Assembly (NCBI RefSeq): GCF_003056725.1
Contig: NZ_QBKZ01000001.1
Span: forward strand, 225,252-289,251
Direction of reading: 5' to 3'
Source: Mangrovicoccus ximenensis
GTDB lineage: Bacteria > Pseudomonadota > Alphaproteobacteria > Rhodobacterales > Rhodobacteraceae
Length of the DNA stretch: 64,000 bases
A program made the translations under genes and the position numbers. Positions within the stretch are counted from its first letter, which is position 1; each line of letters starts with the position of its first letter. Below the pieces are notes generated by a model. It was given only the letters and a program-made list of their open reading frames with translations, made no database searches and was not told the origin of the DNA. Below are positions 17,191 to 26,287 of this stretch, one piece after another.

Positions 17191-17463
17191 ATGTCCGACA
17201 AATTCGACAAGCATTCCCCCAGCCTGACCTCTCCCGCCACCTCGGGCCAGAGCGTGACGCCGAACGACAGTACGGACCTGCAGACGCATTCGCGCGCGCT
17301 GTTCATCGGTTCCGGCGGCAGCCTCGCCGTCGACTTGGTGGACAGCGCCGAGGGCGACACGCTGATCCTCCAGAATGTCCAGGCCGGCATGATCTATCCG
17401 CTGCGCGCCCGAAGGGTCCGGTCAAGCGGCACGACCGCGAGCGGCATCATCAATCTCTGGTAA
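17191..17463 (+). CDS. spike base protein, RcGTA rcc01079 family
   Basis: A 90-residue protein (MSDKFDKHSPSLTSPA..., TDLQTHSRALFIGSGGSLAVD, NVQAGMIYPLRARRV, TTASGIINLW) that matches the short spike-base family found in tailed phages and in gene transfer agents, where rcc01079 forms the base of the capsid head spike. Length is complete for the family. AAGGAG precedes two tandem ATGs; 17191 has the better spacing. No other capsid, tail or GTA genes are nearby, so it is an isolated gene. It lies next to cckA, whose product controls GTA production in Rhodobacter through CtrA. Confidence 0.75.
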   Translation: MSDKFDKHSPSLTSPATSGQSVTPNDSTDLQTHSRALFIGSGGSLAVDLVDSAEGDTLILQNVQAGMIYPLRARRVRSSGTTASGIINLW

Positions 17464-17510
17464 CGGGACGGGCGCCCCGGACAGGACGGCACCCCAGGCA
17501 CCGATTGTGC

Positions 17511-17549
17511 AGCGGCCCCCCGCGATCTGCGGCGGGGCCGCTTTGCTTT
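17511..17549 (+). terminator. terminator between spike base gene and cckA
   Basis: AGCGGCCCC / GGGGCCGCT stem with extended inner pairing, followed by TTGCTTTG. It ends the spike-base transcript and may also serve the convergent cckA. Confidence 0.75.
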
Positions 17550-17574
17550 GCGCCGCCCGTGTCATCCGCGGCGC

Positions 17575-19911
17575 TCAGTGCATGCGGTTGGCGAACTGGG
17601 CCTGCACCGTCCGGGTCAGGTCATTGAGCGAAAACGGCTTCGGCAGGAAGACCGAATTCGGAATGCGGCTCTTGTGGTCGGCAAGCGCGTCTTCCGCATA
17701 GCCGGAAACGAAGACCACCCGCGTTCCCGGCCGCTCCTTCAGCGCCTGCGTCACCCAGCTCGGCCCGTCCATGCCCGGCATGACCACATCCGTCACGAAG
17801 ACATCGACCTCGAGCTCCCGGTCGGAGAGCGTCTCCAGCGCTTCTTCGGCGCTTTCGGCCTCGAGCACGGTGTAGCCGCGCAGGCGCAGCGCGCGGGAGG
17901 CAAAGGCCCGGACCGGCGCCTCGTCCTCGACCAGGAGGACCACCCCCTCGGCCTGGATGCCCCGCTCCTGCTCTTCCGGCTTGGCCGGTTCCGGCAGCGG
18001 CTGTTCCTTGAGGCGGTGGGACGGGAAATAGAGGATGAAGGTCGTCCCGATGCCGATCTCGCTTTCGACGAATATGAAGCCGCCGGTCTGCTTGACGATG
18101 CCATAGGCCGTGGAGAGGCCGAGCCCGGTGCCCTCGCCGGTGCGCTTGGTGGTGTAGAAGGGCTCGAAGACCTTGGTCACCTTGTCGGACGGAATGCCGA
18201 TGCCGTGGTCGATCACCTTCACCACGGAATAGTCGCCGGCCGGAATCGCCGCCCGGTTGCGCTTGATCTCGCGGTCGAGCGTCTGGGCCTCGGTTTCTAT
18301 GGTGATCTCGCCGCCCTCCGGCATCGCGTCGCGCGAATTCACCACGAGATTCATGATGACCTGTTCCAGCTGCCGCTTGTCCGCGCGGATCGGCGCCAGC
18401 GCCGGATCATGGCGCAGCTTCAGCGTGATCTTCTCGCCCACCAGCCGGTTCAGCAGATGGGTCAGTTCGGACAGCGTGTCGCGCAGGTCGACCATCTCGG
18501 GCTGCAGCGTCTGCTTGCGCGAGAAGGCCAGAAGCTGGCCGACCAGCGAGGCGGCGCGGTTGGTGTTCTGGTGGATCTGGACAAGGTCGCCATATTCCGG
18601 ATCGCCCTGGTCATGGCGCAGCAGCAGCAGGTCGCAATGGCCGGAAATGGCCGTCAGCAGGTTGTTGAAATCATGGGCCACCCCGCCCGCCAGCTGGCCG
18701 ATCGCCTGCATCTTCTGGCTCTGGACGAATTGCGCCTCGAGCGTCTTCAGCTCGGTCGCGTCGTTGAGCACCGCGACCAGATCGGCCTCCTCGTGATCCG
18801 GCAGCGGCTTCAGCGTCACCTGCACGAAGACATCCTTGGCCTGCTTGGTCACCTGCAGGAATTCCGAGCGGTTCAGCCCGCGCCCTTCGGTGGCGTCCTG
18901 CAGCCACTCGGTGACCGAGCGGCCCAGCCCCGAGACCAGTTCCGACAGGCGGCGGCCGGGCGGAATGTCGTCCTCGAGCAATTCGCGGGCGCCGCGGTTC
19001 GCGAGCACGATCTCGCCGAGGCTGTTGAGCTTCAGCAGCGGCACCGGCAGGGTCTCGAACAGCCTTGCATCATCCGAAACGGCGGTTGCGACGGCGGGCA
19101 CGAGATAGACATCCTTGCCGATCTTGGTCTCGTTGAAGAACACCTGCATCGGCAGCGGCCCGTCGGCAGTGCGCACCATGTGGACCGAACCGGAGACCAG
19201 CGGCAGGTCTCCCATGATCTGGTCGAGCCGCGACACCTGGCGGTCAAGCAGCGCCTGCATGGCGCGGTTCGCCGAGACCACGAGCCCCGAGCCGGAAAGC
19301 CGCATCACCGGAATGTCGAGCGTGTCGAGCCCGGCCTCCTCCTGGGTGCAGGCCTCCTCGACCCGCCACAGGAAGCTGCCGTCGCCGCCGCGCAGGACCG
19401 AGACATGGACGATGCGCCCCAGCGCGGCCCGGGTCTCGCGCGCATGGCCGTGCATCGCGGCCCGCGCCTGCAGGTCGGAGACGAATTTCGCATGGTCGGC
19501 CACGATTTCGCGCAGCAGCGGCGACAGCCTGCCGCTGTCCTCGGAGGGATAGACCAGCATGGCCTCTTCGTTGCGCCACAGGATGCGCCCCGCCGCGTCG
19601 GTGGTGAAGGCGGGCACCGGGTCCCAGGACAGCATCCGCCGCACGGTTTCGAAGACCTGGCCGCAGATCCTGGCCTGCTGCGCCGCCCGCAGGATCACCG
19701 CCAGGGCCAGCACGCACAGCGTCGCCGCCGCCGTTCCGGCGAGTATCCAAAGCGGACCCGGATGGAGCCAGGCCGCGAGCGCGAGGAGGGCAAGCCCGCA
19801 CAGAAGCAGCGGCAAGGCGCCGCCCCGGACCCGGCTGCAGGCTTGCCGGAGCGGCCCCGGCAATTCGAGTGACGTGGCGCTCACCGCCCCCTCCGTTTCC
19901 GATTCCTTCAC
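17575..19911 (-). CDS. cckA: hybrid histidine kinase CckA
   Basis: A 778-residue protein. Two N-terminal transmembrane helices (~33-50 and 54-74) are followed by PAS-like regions (~95-390), a HisKA domain with GGVAHDFNNLL (H413), an ATPase domain (NLVVNSRDAM N-box ~521-530, GTGLGLSTAYGIV ~595-605), and a receiver domain with D708 in VFVTDVVMPGMDG. This is the full CckA architecture. In alphaproteobacteria CckA, via ChpT, controls phosphorylation of CtrA and CpdR and so cell cycle, motility and gene-transfer-agent release. The gene appears intact and monocistronic, convergent with the spike base gene. Confidence 0.95.
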   Translation of the reverse strand: MKESETEGAVSATSLELPGPLRQACSRVRGGALPLLLCGLALLALAAWLHPGPLWILAGTAAATLCVLALAVILRAAQQARICGQVFETVRRMLSWDPVPAFTTDAAGRILWRNEEAMLVYPSEDSGRLSPLLREIVADHAKFVSDLQARAAMHGHARETRAALGRIVHVSVLRGGDGSFLWRVEEACTQEEAGLDTLDIPVMRLSGSGLVVSANRAMQALLDRQVSRLDQIMGDLPLVSGSVHMVRTADGPLPMQVFFNETKIGKDVYLVPAVATAVSDDARLFETLPVPLLKLNSLGEIVLANRGARELLEDDIPPGRRLSELVSGLGRSVTEWLQDATEGRGLNRSEFLQVTKQAKDVFVQVTLKPLPDHEEADLVAVLNDATELKTLEAQFVQSQKMQAIGQLAGGVAHDFNNLLTAISGHCDLLLLRHDQGDPEYGDLVQIHQNTNRAASLVGQLLAFSRKQTLQPEMVDLRDTLSELTHLLNRLVGEKITLKLRHDPALAPIRADKRQLEQVIMNLVVNSRDAMPEGGEITIETEAQTLDREIKRNRAAIPAGDYSVVKVIDHGIGIPSDKVTKVFEPFYTTKRTGEGTGLGLSTAYGIVKQTGGFIFVESEIGIGTTFILYFPSHRLKEQPLPEPAKPEEQERGIQAEGVVLLVEDEAPVRAFASRALRLRGYTVLEAESAEEALETLSDRELEVDVFVTDVVMPGMDGPSWVTQALKERPGTRVVFVSGYAEDALADHKSRIPNSVFLPKPFSLNDLTRTVQAQFANRMH

Positions 19912-19993
19912 CCCACTAAGGCGGGTGAATGGTTAATGGCACCTTACAGGCGGCCCCGGCCGGAAAGGTTAACGGAAGCTATATGGCGCAGAT

Positions 19994-20345
19994 TTATTTG
20001 GCTTTCGCGAAAACAGCCGCGAAATAGCCGTCCGAGCCCTCATCCGGCAGCAGCGCGGCGCGGCTGACCGCCGAGAACTCGGGATGGCGGGCCAGGAAGG
20101 CATCGGCCTGGGCCCCGTTTTCCTCGTCGAAGATCGAACAGGTCGCATGCACGAGATGCCCGCCGGGCCGCACCAGCGCCGCCGCCGCGTCGAGGATCTC
20201 GGCCTGCAGCGCGGCGATCTCGCCGAGATCGGCGAGAGAGAACCGCCATTTCGCGTCGGGCGCGCGCCGCCAGGTGCCGGACCCGGAACAGGGCACGTCG
20301 GCCAGAACCGTGTCGCAGGCCGGCAGCGCGGAGCCGTGCTGCGCG
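19994..20345 (-). pseudogene. RsmB-like rRNA cytosine-5 methyltransferase, C-terminal fragment
   Basis: The minus frame ending at 19994 encodes ~115 residues with DTVLADVPCSGSGTWRRAPD (motif IV with its PC catalytic context), LVRPGGHLVHATCSIFDEEN (motif VI TC) and the usual C-terminus. The N-terminal NusB-like and SAM-binding parts are missing. Homology stops near 20330-20345, where the sequence becomes more AT-rich (ctagcataatggattcac). The 5' end has been replaced by an RTX fragment in the other orientation. Confidence 0.8.
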
Positions 20346-20400
20346 GCTAGCATAATGGATTCACGAGATGACTCCCCCTGATTTGCGCAACAGCGCCCAT

Positions 20401-20891
20401 CGACTACTCTGCCTCCCATGCGGGCGTGACCTTCACGCTGAAAGACAGCGCCGTTGCCGGCTCCGGCGGCCAGGCCGAGGGAGACACGTTCCGCGACATC
20501 GAGGATGCCGTCGGATCGGCCTTCGCGGATGGCATCACCGGCAGCGGCGGTGTGAACGTGATACTCGCAGGCGATGGCGACGACACCATCGATGGCCAAG
20601 GCGGCAACGACGCGCTATCCGGCGGCGACGGCGCCGATGTCATAATCGGCGGCGACGGACTGGACCGGCTCCGACACCTTCGTCTTCGGCGGCGGCGGCG
20701 ATGACGTGGTGACCGACATGGAGGGCACCGACCGCATCGACCTGTCGTCCTACGGTGACCTGGACAGCTTCGGCGACCTCGGGATCGCCTATCTCGATGG
20801 CGGGTCCGCCGTGATCGATCTGGGCAACGGCTCCATCATTCTGCAGGACCTCGATTTCGAGCTCGAGGCGGTGCATTTCGTCTTCGGCTGA
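20401..20891 (+). pseudogene. RTX (hemolysin-type calcium-binding) C-terminal fragment with internal deletion
   Basis: The plus strand encodes VTFTLKDSAVAGSGGQAEGD, then nonapeptide-type repeats (GDGDDTIDGQGGNDALSGGDGADVI), then after a frame change near 20660 SDTFVFGGGGDDVVTDMEG and a C-terminus (LEAVHFVFG) that looks like a type I secretion signal. The frame change is consistent with loss of about one repeat. There is no N-terminus or start codon. This is the tail of an exported calcium-binding protein, not obviously derived from the intact RTX gene at 50534. Confidence 0.75.
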
Positions 20892-20914
20892 TGCCCATCG
20901 CCGAATACAGGCTC

Positions 20915-20949
20915 AACGGGAGCTGGCCGTTGTCCGGCCAGCTCCCGTT
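20915..20949 (+). terminator. strong hairpin terminator
   Basis: Perfect 14-bp stem AACGGGAGCTGGCC / GGCCAGCTCCCGTT with a 7-nt loop, followed by CTTGT, 23 bp after the RTX stop. Confidence 0.75.
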
Positions 20950-21181
20950 CTTGTCCGGTCCGGCGCCGCAGCTGCAGTTTGCCTTGATCCTCTCCTCCTG
21001 CATCACCCGCCAGCAGCCGGAGACTGCCGCGCGAAGGGTGAGCGGCTGCTCCGGGAGACGCCGCAATGCTCAAGCGCCCAAATTCGGACTGCTGGACTGG
21101 AAGCGACAGTGCGAGCCTCGACCTGCCGGCCGCTGACTGCCGCCGGCCGGCAGCCGCGCTCTTGATCAGTCCAGCCGAAGA

Positions 21182-21320
21182 CGATGAGCGGCCGGACTTG
21201 AGTACATCCCCCCGACCAGCTCCGGCGAAGCGCTGACCGGCACGACCGGCCGCCATCGCCGGATCGCCGACTGGGCTCCGCGATTCCGCTTGTCGTGGCC
21301 GTCGTCAGCGGGACCCCTGA
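21182..21320. repeat. degenerate direct repeat, copy 1
   Basis: Begins with the 20-mer ACGATGAGCGGCCGGACTTG, identical to 22423-22442. It then has a diverged segment including GATCGCCGACTGG-CTCCGC, also found in copy 2. Copies 1 and 2 flank the DUF1206 gene in the same orientation. Confidence 0.6.
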
Positions 21321-21403
21321 CCACGACGCTACCAAAACTGGCCGGTAAGGGCTGAACTACGCCTTGGCGGCGCAGCGCGATCGACACCACGTTCCGCCTT
21401 GCG

Positions 21404-22234
21404 TCACGCATGCATTTTGAGATGCTGCGCGATGGTCAATGTCCCTTTTCGCTGACGTGTCGGCAGCACACGGAATGCGACTTCGATCCAGCAATAGATG
21501 CCGAACGCGAGCATGCCGAACGCCACGAAGCCCAGCAGATAGAGACCATAGGCCTGGCTGCGCAACAGATCAAAGGCTTGGGACAGGCCACCCGCCTGAT
21601 CCGGATCCGACTGGACTGCGGCGAAAATGAAGAAACCCCCGATTATCGCGACGACCATGCCGCGCGCCATCAGCCCGAGACGGATCGGAAGCGAGAGTTT
21701 TTCGAGGATCGGCGACCAGCGCAGGTTCTCGCGGTATTTCTCGGACCACCCCTTGTGGAGATAGGCCAAGCCTGCACCGATCACGGTCAGACCCACAGCG
21801 CCCACGATGATCTGCCCGAAGGGCATTGCCAGGAGTTTCGAGGTCAGCGCCTCCTTGCCGTCTCCACCGCTGCCATTCCCGAGGGCCAGCCGCGCAATCG
21901 AGAAGGAGAGGCCCAGATTCGCCAGTCCGCTGACACCCTGGCCGACCCGCGCGACCAGACCTTTGGTTTCGCTGCCCTCGTCTTCCAGATCCATGTAGCC
22001 GCAGATCAGGCGCCAGATGCCGTAGCAAAAGAGCCCGGCAGCAATCGCGAGAATGATGACCTCGCCAAAGGGTTGGCCGAACAGCGAACTCAGAGCCCCC
22101 TTCTTGTCTTCGCCCGACCCGCCATGCCAGGCCGATAGCAGCGCCAGACCACCGGTCAAAAGATAAACCACGCCGCGTGCAGCATATCCTGCCCGCATCA
22201 CGTACTCGACCCAGGCCGGTGCCCGCTCTGCCAT
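21404..22234 (-). CDS. DUF1206 domain membrane protein
   Basis: A 276-residue integral membrane protein with about six hydrophobic helices arranged as three repeats: GYAARGVVYLLTGGLALLSAW, VGQGVSGLANLGLSFSIARL and LGLMARGMVVAIIGGFFIFAA. That is the DUF1206 three-repeat pattern. ATG 22234 follows AGAGGATC. Function unknown in the family. It is a single gene whose flanks are direct repeats, so it may have been acquired or translocated as a unit. Confidence 0.85.
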   Translation of the reverse strand: MAERAPAWVEYVMRAGYAARGVVYLLTGGLALLSAWHGGSGEDKKGALSSLFGQPFGEVIILAIAAGLFCYGIWRLICGYMDLEDEGSETKGLVARVGQGVSGLANLGLSFSIARLALGNGSGGDGKEALTSKLLAMPFGQIIVGAVGLTVIGAGLAYLHKGWSEKYRENLRWSPILEKLSLPIRLGLMARGMVVAIIGGFFIFAAVQSDPDQAGGLSQAFDLLRSQAYGLYLLGFVAFGMLAFGIYCWIEVAFRVLPTRQRKGTLTIAQHLKMHA

Positions 22235-22422
22235 TGGAAGATCCTCTTTGCCGATGGAGACCCAAGAGAAAATCACGGCAATTTGTTCCCGCCAACCTTG
22301 GCGAGATGGAGAGGCTTCCGCACGCACCGGGCGGCATGGCAACGCGCCGGCATGATGTTTTCAGGCTCAGGTCTCCTCAAGACGATGCCCGCTACCCGCG
22401 CATTGCGCCAGTAGGGTCAGTC

Positions 22423-22545
22423 ACGATGAGCGGCCGGACTTGGTCGGCGCGTCTAGCTTGGTGCCGTTCGCACGAAGAACACGGCGAGCGGCCGCTTCCG
22501 CCTGATCGCCGACTGGTCTCCGCAGCGCCGCCGCAAGTCCGCTTC
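22423..22545. repeat. degenerate direct repeat, copy 2
   Basis: Contains ACGATGAGCGGCCGGACTTG, identical to copy 1, and further on GCGGCCGCTTCCGCC and GATCGCCGACTGGTCTCCGC, which match copy 1 with a few differences. Another GAGCGGCCG follows near 22590. No coding function seen in 22235-22690. Confidence 0.6.
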
Positions 22546-22686
22546 CCCTAGCCGACCACAGCCGGTCTCTCGTGCCCGACGCCGTCGCGAGCGGCCGAAA
22601 AGGGCCGACCTTACCAGTTGGCCGCGAGCTGGCGAGCGTCCGTTCTGTGCGCTTCTCCGTCAGCCAGCAGGCGGAGAATGCTGCGG

Positions 22687-23967
22687 CTACGGCTGAACGG
22701 CTGCTTCAGGGAAAGTCGCAGCGCAGCCGTGCCGCCGGGCGAAAGTCCCGACGGCGGGCGCCATGCGCCAGGGATCATGGACCATCAGCTCGCTGCCCGC
22801 GCCGGGAGCTGCTGCCAGCCCGCCATCGCCGATCCTCGTGGCGGCGCGGCCCGATCCGCACAGATAGGCCGGGGCGACGGCGGCCGGGATGGCGGCATGG
22901 CTGCGCCAGGTCTTCTGTCCGAGATCGAAAAGCTGCACCCGGTCGGCAGTGCCGAGCGTGCCCTTGCCCTTCAGCACGGCATCGAGGAAGGCGATCTGCG
23001 CGCGGTCGGTATCGGCGGCGGCTTCGGGGCCGAAATCAAGCCCGAGCGCCCGGCGCTCCCAGGGGAAATGCACCCAGGGGCCGACCATCAGCCGCATCGC
23101 CGGGTCGTCTTCCCGGTCGAGATCGGCAAAGGCCTGCAGCGTCGAATGCAGGTGGCCGTCGAACCAGCCGCCGATGAACAGCATCGGCAGCTTGCGCGCC
23201 CGCAGCCGCTCCAGCGAGGCGGCGGGGGAAATCCGCTGCCATTCGGCATCGTCCGCGCCGCGCGCGACCCAGTCCGGGTAATGGCCGATATCGCCCGAGC
23301 CCATCAGCCCGTCGGGATGGCCGGGGACCTCGCCCGAAAACAGGCTGCCCGCCGCGGCCTTCAGCCCGGCATAGGCGGCGGCATCGCCGGCGCGGCGCGC
23401 GCCTTCGACGGTGATCTGCGTGCCCCAGCCGGCCATCTGGCCGAGCTTGAAGGCGCCGCCCTCGTAGATCCAGGTCTTCGCCGGATCCCAGGGCCCCATG
23501 GCGGGGATCAGCGCGGCCAGCGACGGGCTGTCGCCGGTCGCGGCGAGGAGCTGGTCATAGGCCTGGTAGGAAAAACCGTACATCGCGACGCGTCCGTCGG
23601 AGCCGGGCAGCCGGGCAGCCCATTCAACCGCCTCGGCGCCGTCCGCCGCCTCGTGGCGGCCCGGCCAGAAGCGGCCCTCGGAGGTGCCGCGCCCGCGCAC
23701 GTCCTGGACCACGACCATGTAGCCCTGTGCTGCGTACCAGGCGGGATGGGCATAGCAGATCGTGCAGCCGATCCGGCGGCCATAGGCCTGGCGCTGCAGG
23801 AGCACCGGCCAGGGACCGTCGCCCTCGGGGCGCCAGATATCCGCGTCGAGCCGCGTGCCGTCGGCGGTGGTCATCGCCGCCGTCTCGACCGGCTGCACCC
23901 CCGCGACGGGGGGCAGTTCGACGGTCGGGGCGTGCGGGTCGAAGGCAGGGGTCAGGTCAAGGGTCAT
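22687..23967 (-). pseudogene. CocE/NonD family alpha/beta hydrolase, 3'-truncated
   Basis: Start at 23967, overlapping the stop of the upstream FAD gene (ATGA) with GGAGG before it. The N-terminal alpha/beta-hydrolase domain is intact: VVVQDVRGRGTSEGRFWP, nucleophile in MYGFSYQAYDQ, Asp in LFIGGWFDGHLHST and His in VGPWVHFPW. The family C-terminal jelly-roll starts (VQLFDLGQKTWRS) but homology ends near 22740 at VHDPWRMAPAV, about 150 residues short of the usual 560-600. The catalytic domain could still fold, but activity is doubtful. CocE/NonD enzymes hydrolyse esters or amides such as cocaine or dipeptides. Last gene of the catabolic operon. Confidence 0.8.
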
Positions 23968-25376
23968 CCGAGCCTCCGGTCCCATTTGTCGGTCGGCAGC
24001 TCGACGGCGGAGACGGCGGCGTCATCGGCCTCGTCCACCTCGAAGCGGCCCGGGTTCAGCAGCCCATGCGGGTCGACCATGCGCTTGAAGGCGATGTCGG
24101 CATCGGTGATTTCCTTCTTGCCGACCGCGCGCACGTTCGAGGTATGCGAGTTCGACACAACCGCGCCGGCCTCCTGCATGTCGCGCACCATCTGCGCCAT
24201 CTGCTCGGGGCTCTCGTAGACGAAATAGGGCGAGCCCGAACCGACGATCTGCCCGCCGATGCGCAGAAGCTCCATGCGCAGCGGCCCGTAATGCTTCACC
24301 TTGTCATGCACCCGGTCGATCAGGCCGACGAGGTCGTCGGCGCGGAAGAAGCCCTCGATCACCGAGCGCTCGGGATGCGATTTCTGGATCTGGAACAGCA
24401 TGTGGCCGAAGATGAATTCCCAGAGCGGCTGGCCGTAGGGGCCCTCGCCCTCGCGGGATTGCGTCACGATGGTGCCGCCGGCGCGCTCGGCCATCTGGGC
24501 GAAGCTTTCCCAGCTCTGGTCGGCGATCATCGTCATCAGGATCGACTTGCCCTCGGGCAAGATGTCCCGGAACGGCTTGACGAAGGAGGGCGTCGGCCAT
24601 TCATGGACCGAGACGAATTTCCGCGTGATCCCGGCGGCATCGGCAAGCGTCACGCCGAAGCGCACCGCGTCCATGTAGTCGTCGAAGGTGACGATGCATT
24701 CGTTCCAGGCCCAGGCGGGCGCGAGCGGCAGCTCCATTTCGGTAATGACGCCGGTGGCGCCGTAGGTGTGGTGGGCGAATTGCGCGTCGAGGCCGCGCAG
24801 CTCCAGGAGCCGAGGCTCCTCCTCCATGGTCATGACGGTGCAGGAAATGACGTTGCCCGGATCGCGCCAGGTGCCGTAGACGGTCGAGCCCGGCCCGCCC
24901 TGTCCGCCGGCGAAATGCCCCGCGACTGTGGCGATCCGCGCGGTGGTCGGCGGGAAGCGCAGCTCCTTGCCGTGCTGCCTCAGCTCCTTCTCCAGCTCGG
25001 CGACGATGGTGCCGCCGCGGACCCGCACCCGGTCTTCGGAGATCGAGACGATCCCCTTCATTCCGAGGCAGTCGAGCACGATCCCGCCCTTCAGCGGCAC
25101 CGACTGGCCGTAATTCGCGGAGCCGGCCGCGCGCACCGTCACCGGGATGCGGTGGCGCACGGCTGCGGCCAGAACGGTGCGCAGCTCGTCATCGGATCTC
25201 GGCGAGACGACGATATCGGCGGTCTTGCCGGCCAGCGCTTCCTTCAGGATCGGGCTGACGGCATAGCGGTCGCGGCTTTTGACGCGGATGCGCTTCGGGT
25301 CGACGGTGTGCTCGATGCCGCCGATCTCGGCCGAATAGGCGCCGAGCGGATAGGCGGGGCGGGTCATGTCGTTCAT
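23964..25376 (-). CDS. FAD-linked oxidoreductase (GlcD/VAO type), copy 1
   Basis: A 470-residue flavoprotein of the PCMH/FAD-binding type 4 family. Residues ~50-230 form the FAD domain (VRAAGSANYGQSVPLKGGIV, GGTIVAELEKEL, GGQGGPGSTVYGTWRDPGNV). The C-terminal part contains GPYGQPLWEFIFGH, SNSHTSNVRAVGKKE and VDPHGLLNPGRFE. Such enzymes oxidise alpha-hydroxy acids, lactones or alcohols, passing electrons to quinone or oxygen. It shares extended motifs with the gene at 27302, so the two are paralogues. It is translationally coupled to the CocE-type gene downstream and lies 10 bp after the creatininase-family gene. Confidence 0.85.
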   Translation of the reverse strand: MNDMTRPAYPLGAYSAEIGGIEHTVDPKRIRVKSRDRYAVSPILKEALAGKTADIVVSPRSDDELRTVLAAAVRHRIPVTVRAAGSANYGQSVPLKGGIVLDCLGMKGIVSISEDRVRVRGGTIVAELEKELRQHGKELRFPPTTARIATVAGHFAGGQGGPGSTVYGTWRDPGNVISCTVMTMEEEPRLLELRGLDAQFAHHTYGATGVITEMELPLAPAWAWNECIVTFDDYMDAVRFGVTLADAAGITRKFVSVHEWPTPSFVKPFRDILPEGKSILMTMIADQSWESFAQMAERAGGTIVTQSREGEGPYGQPLWEFIFGHMLFQIQKSHPERSVIEGFFRADDLVGLIDRVHDKVKHYGPLRMELLRIGGQIVGSGSPYFVYESPEQMAQMVRDMQEAGAVVSNSHTSNVRAVGKKEITDADIAFKRMVDPHGLLNPGRFEVDEADDAAVSAVELPTDKWDRRLG

Positions 25377-25386
25377 CGGGTCTGCC

Positions 25387-26199
25387 TCACGCGTAGGAGG
25401 GCGATTTTTCCAGTTCGCCGAGATCGAAGGCCGAGATTTCGCCGATGAGCTTGATCAGCCCGTCGACGGCGCGCTCGAACACGATCCCGCCGCGTTCGGC
25501 ATCTGCCGAGGCCGCGTCGCCGGCCGCGCCCGAGGGATGCAGGTCCTGCGCCTGCCAGCCGAAGCCGACCGCGCCTTCGGGGGTCAGCATGCCGCCCTTC
25601 TGCTCGAGCGCGATCGAGAGCGGTTCGAAATTGCGGGCGTGCTGCATGTCGATCAGGTCGGGGAAGAGATGCAGCATGACGCTGGTTTCCACCTCGCCGG
25701 CATGGATGCCGTGGCGGCGCTCGAAGTCCGAGAACTGGTCGGACATGTCGGTGAAGCGCGACCACATCGAGGAGACGGCGAACATGCCGAGCTCGATGCG
25801 CAGGCGGCGGCAGACCATCTCCATCACCTGCGGCTGGCCGCCATGGGCGTTGAGGAACAGGATGCGGCGGCAGCCGGCGCGGTGCACGGATTTGGCGATC
25901 TCGAACCAGTACTCGGCCAGCAGCGGGCCGGGAATGGTCAGCGTGCCGGGATAGGCGAGATGCTCGTCGGACTTGCCCACGGCGCTGACCGGCAGGACGA
26001 GGGCCGGGAAATCCGGGTCCATCTTGGCGACGGCGCTTTCGCAGACCGCCTGGGCGATGGAATAGTCGACCTTCACCGGCAGGTGCGGGCCGTGCTGCTC
26101 GGTCGCGCCGACCGGGAAGACGGCGACCATGTCCGACATGTCGAGGGTCTTGAAGTCGAGCGCGGTGAGATCGGTCCACCAGTGAGATTTCAGCGTCAT
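25387..26199 (-). CDS. creatininase family amidohydrolase
   Basis: A 270-residue enzyme with the family metal-site motifs GATEQHGPHLPVKVD (E, H and D ligands), LFLNAHGGQ, and HAGEVETSVM. Family members include creatininase and enzymes of formamide, mycofactocin and heterocycle metabolism, which open cyclic amides or act on C-N bonds. ATG 26199 is followed by the conserved WWTDLTALDF region. Within the operon it may hydrolyse a lactam-like intermediate; the substrate is inferred only from neighbours. Confidence 0.85.
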   Translation of the reverse strand: MTLKSHWWTDLTALDFKTLDMSDMVAVFPVGATEQHGPHLPVKVDYSIAQAVCESAVAKMDPDFPALVLPVSAVGKSDEHLAYPGTLTIPGPLLAEYWFEIAKSVHRAGCRRILFLNAHGGQPQVMEMVCRRLRIELGMFAVSSMWSRFTDMSDQFSDFERRHGIHAGEVETSVMLHLFPDLIDMQHARNFEPLSIALEQKGGMLTPEGAVGFGWQAQDLHPSGAAGDAASADAERGGIVFERAVDGLIKLIGEISAFDLGELEKSPSYA

Positions 26200-26287
26200 G
26201 GGAGGTCTTTCTGTATCAAGGGGCTGCCGGGACGGAAGGGGCGCCGCCCCGGCAGCAAGGACTGTCCGCGGAAGAGAGGGGACGCGG

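Noticed and set aside
17548-19872. 774-residue open frame opposite cckA
   Set aside because: Exact antisense shadow of the well-supported CckA gene; translation is low-complexity (G, R, Q, H, D-rich) with no motifs.
20345-20400. AT-richer patch between rsmB and RTX fragments as an insertion-sequence terminus
   Set aside because: Too short to match confidently to any family and no inverted partner was found.
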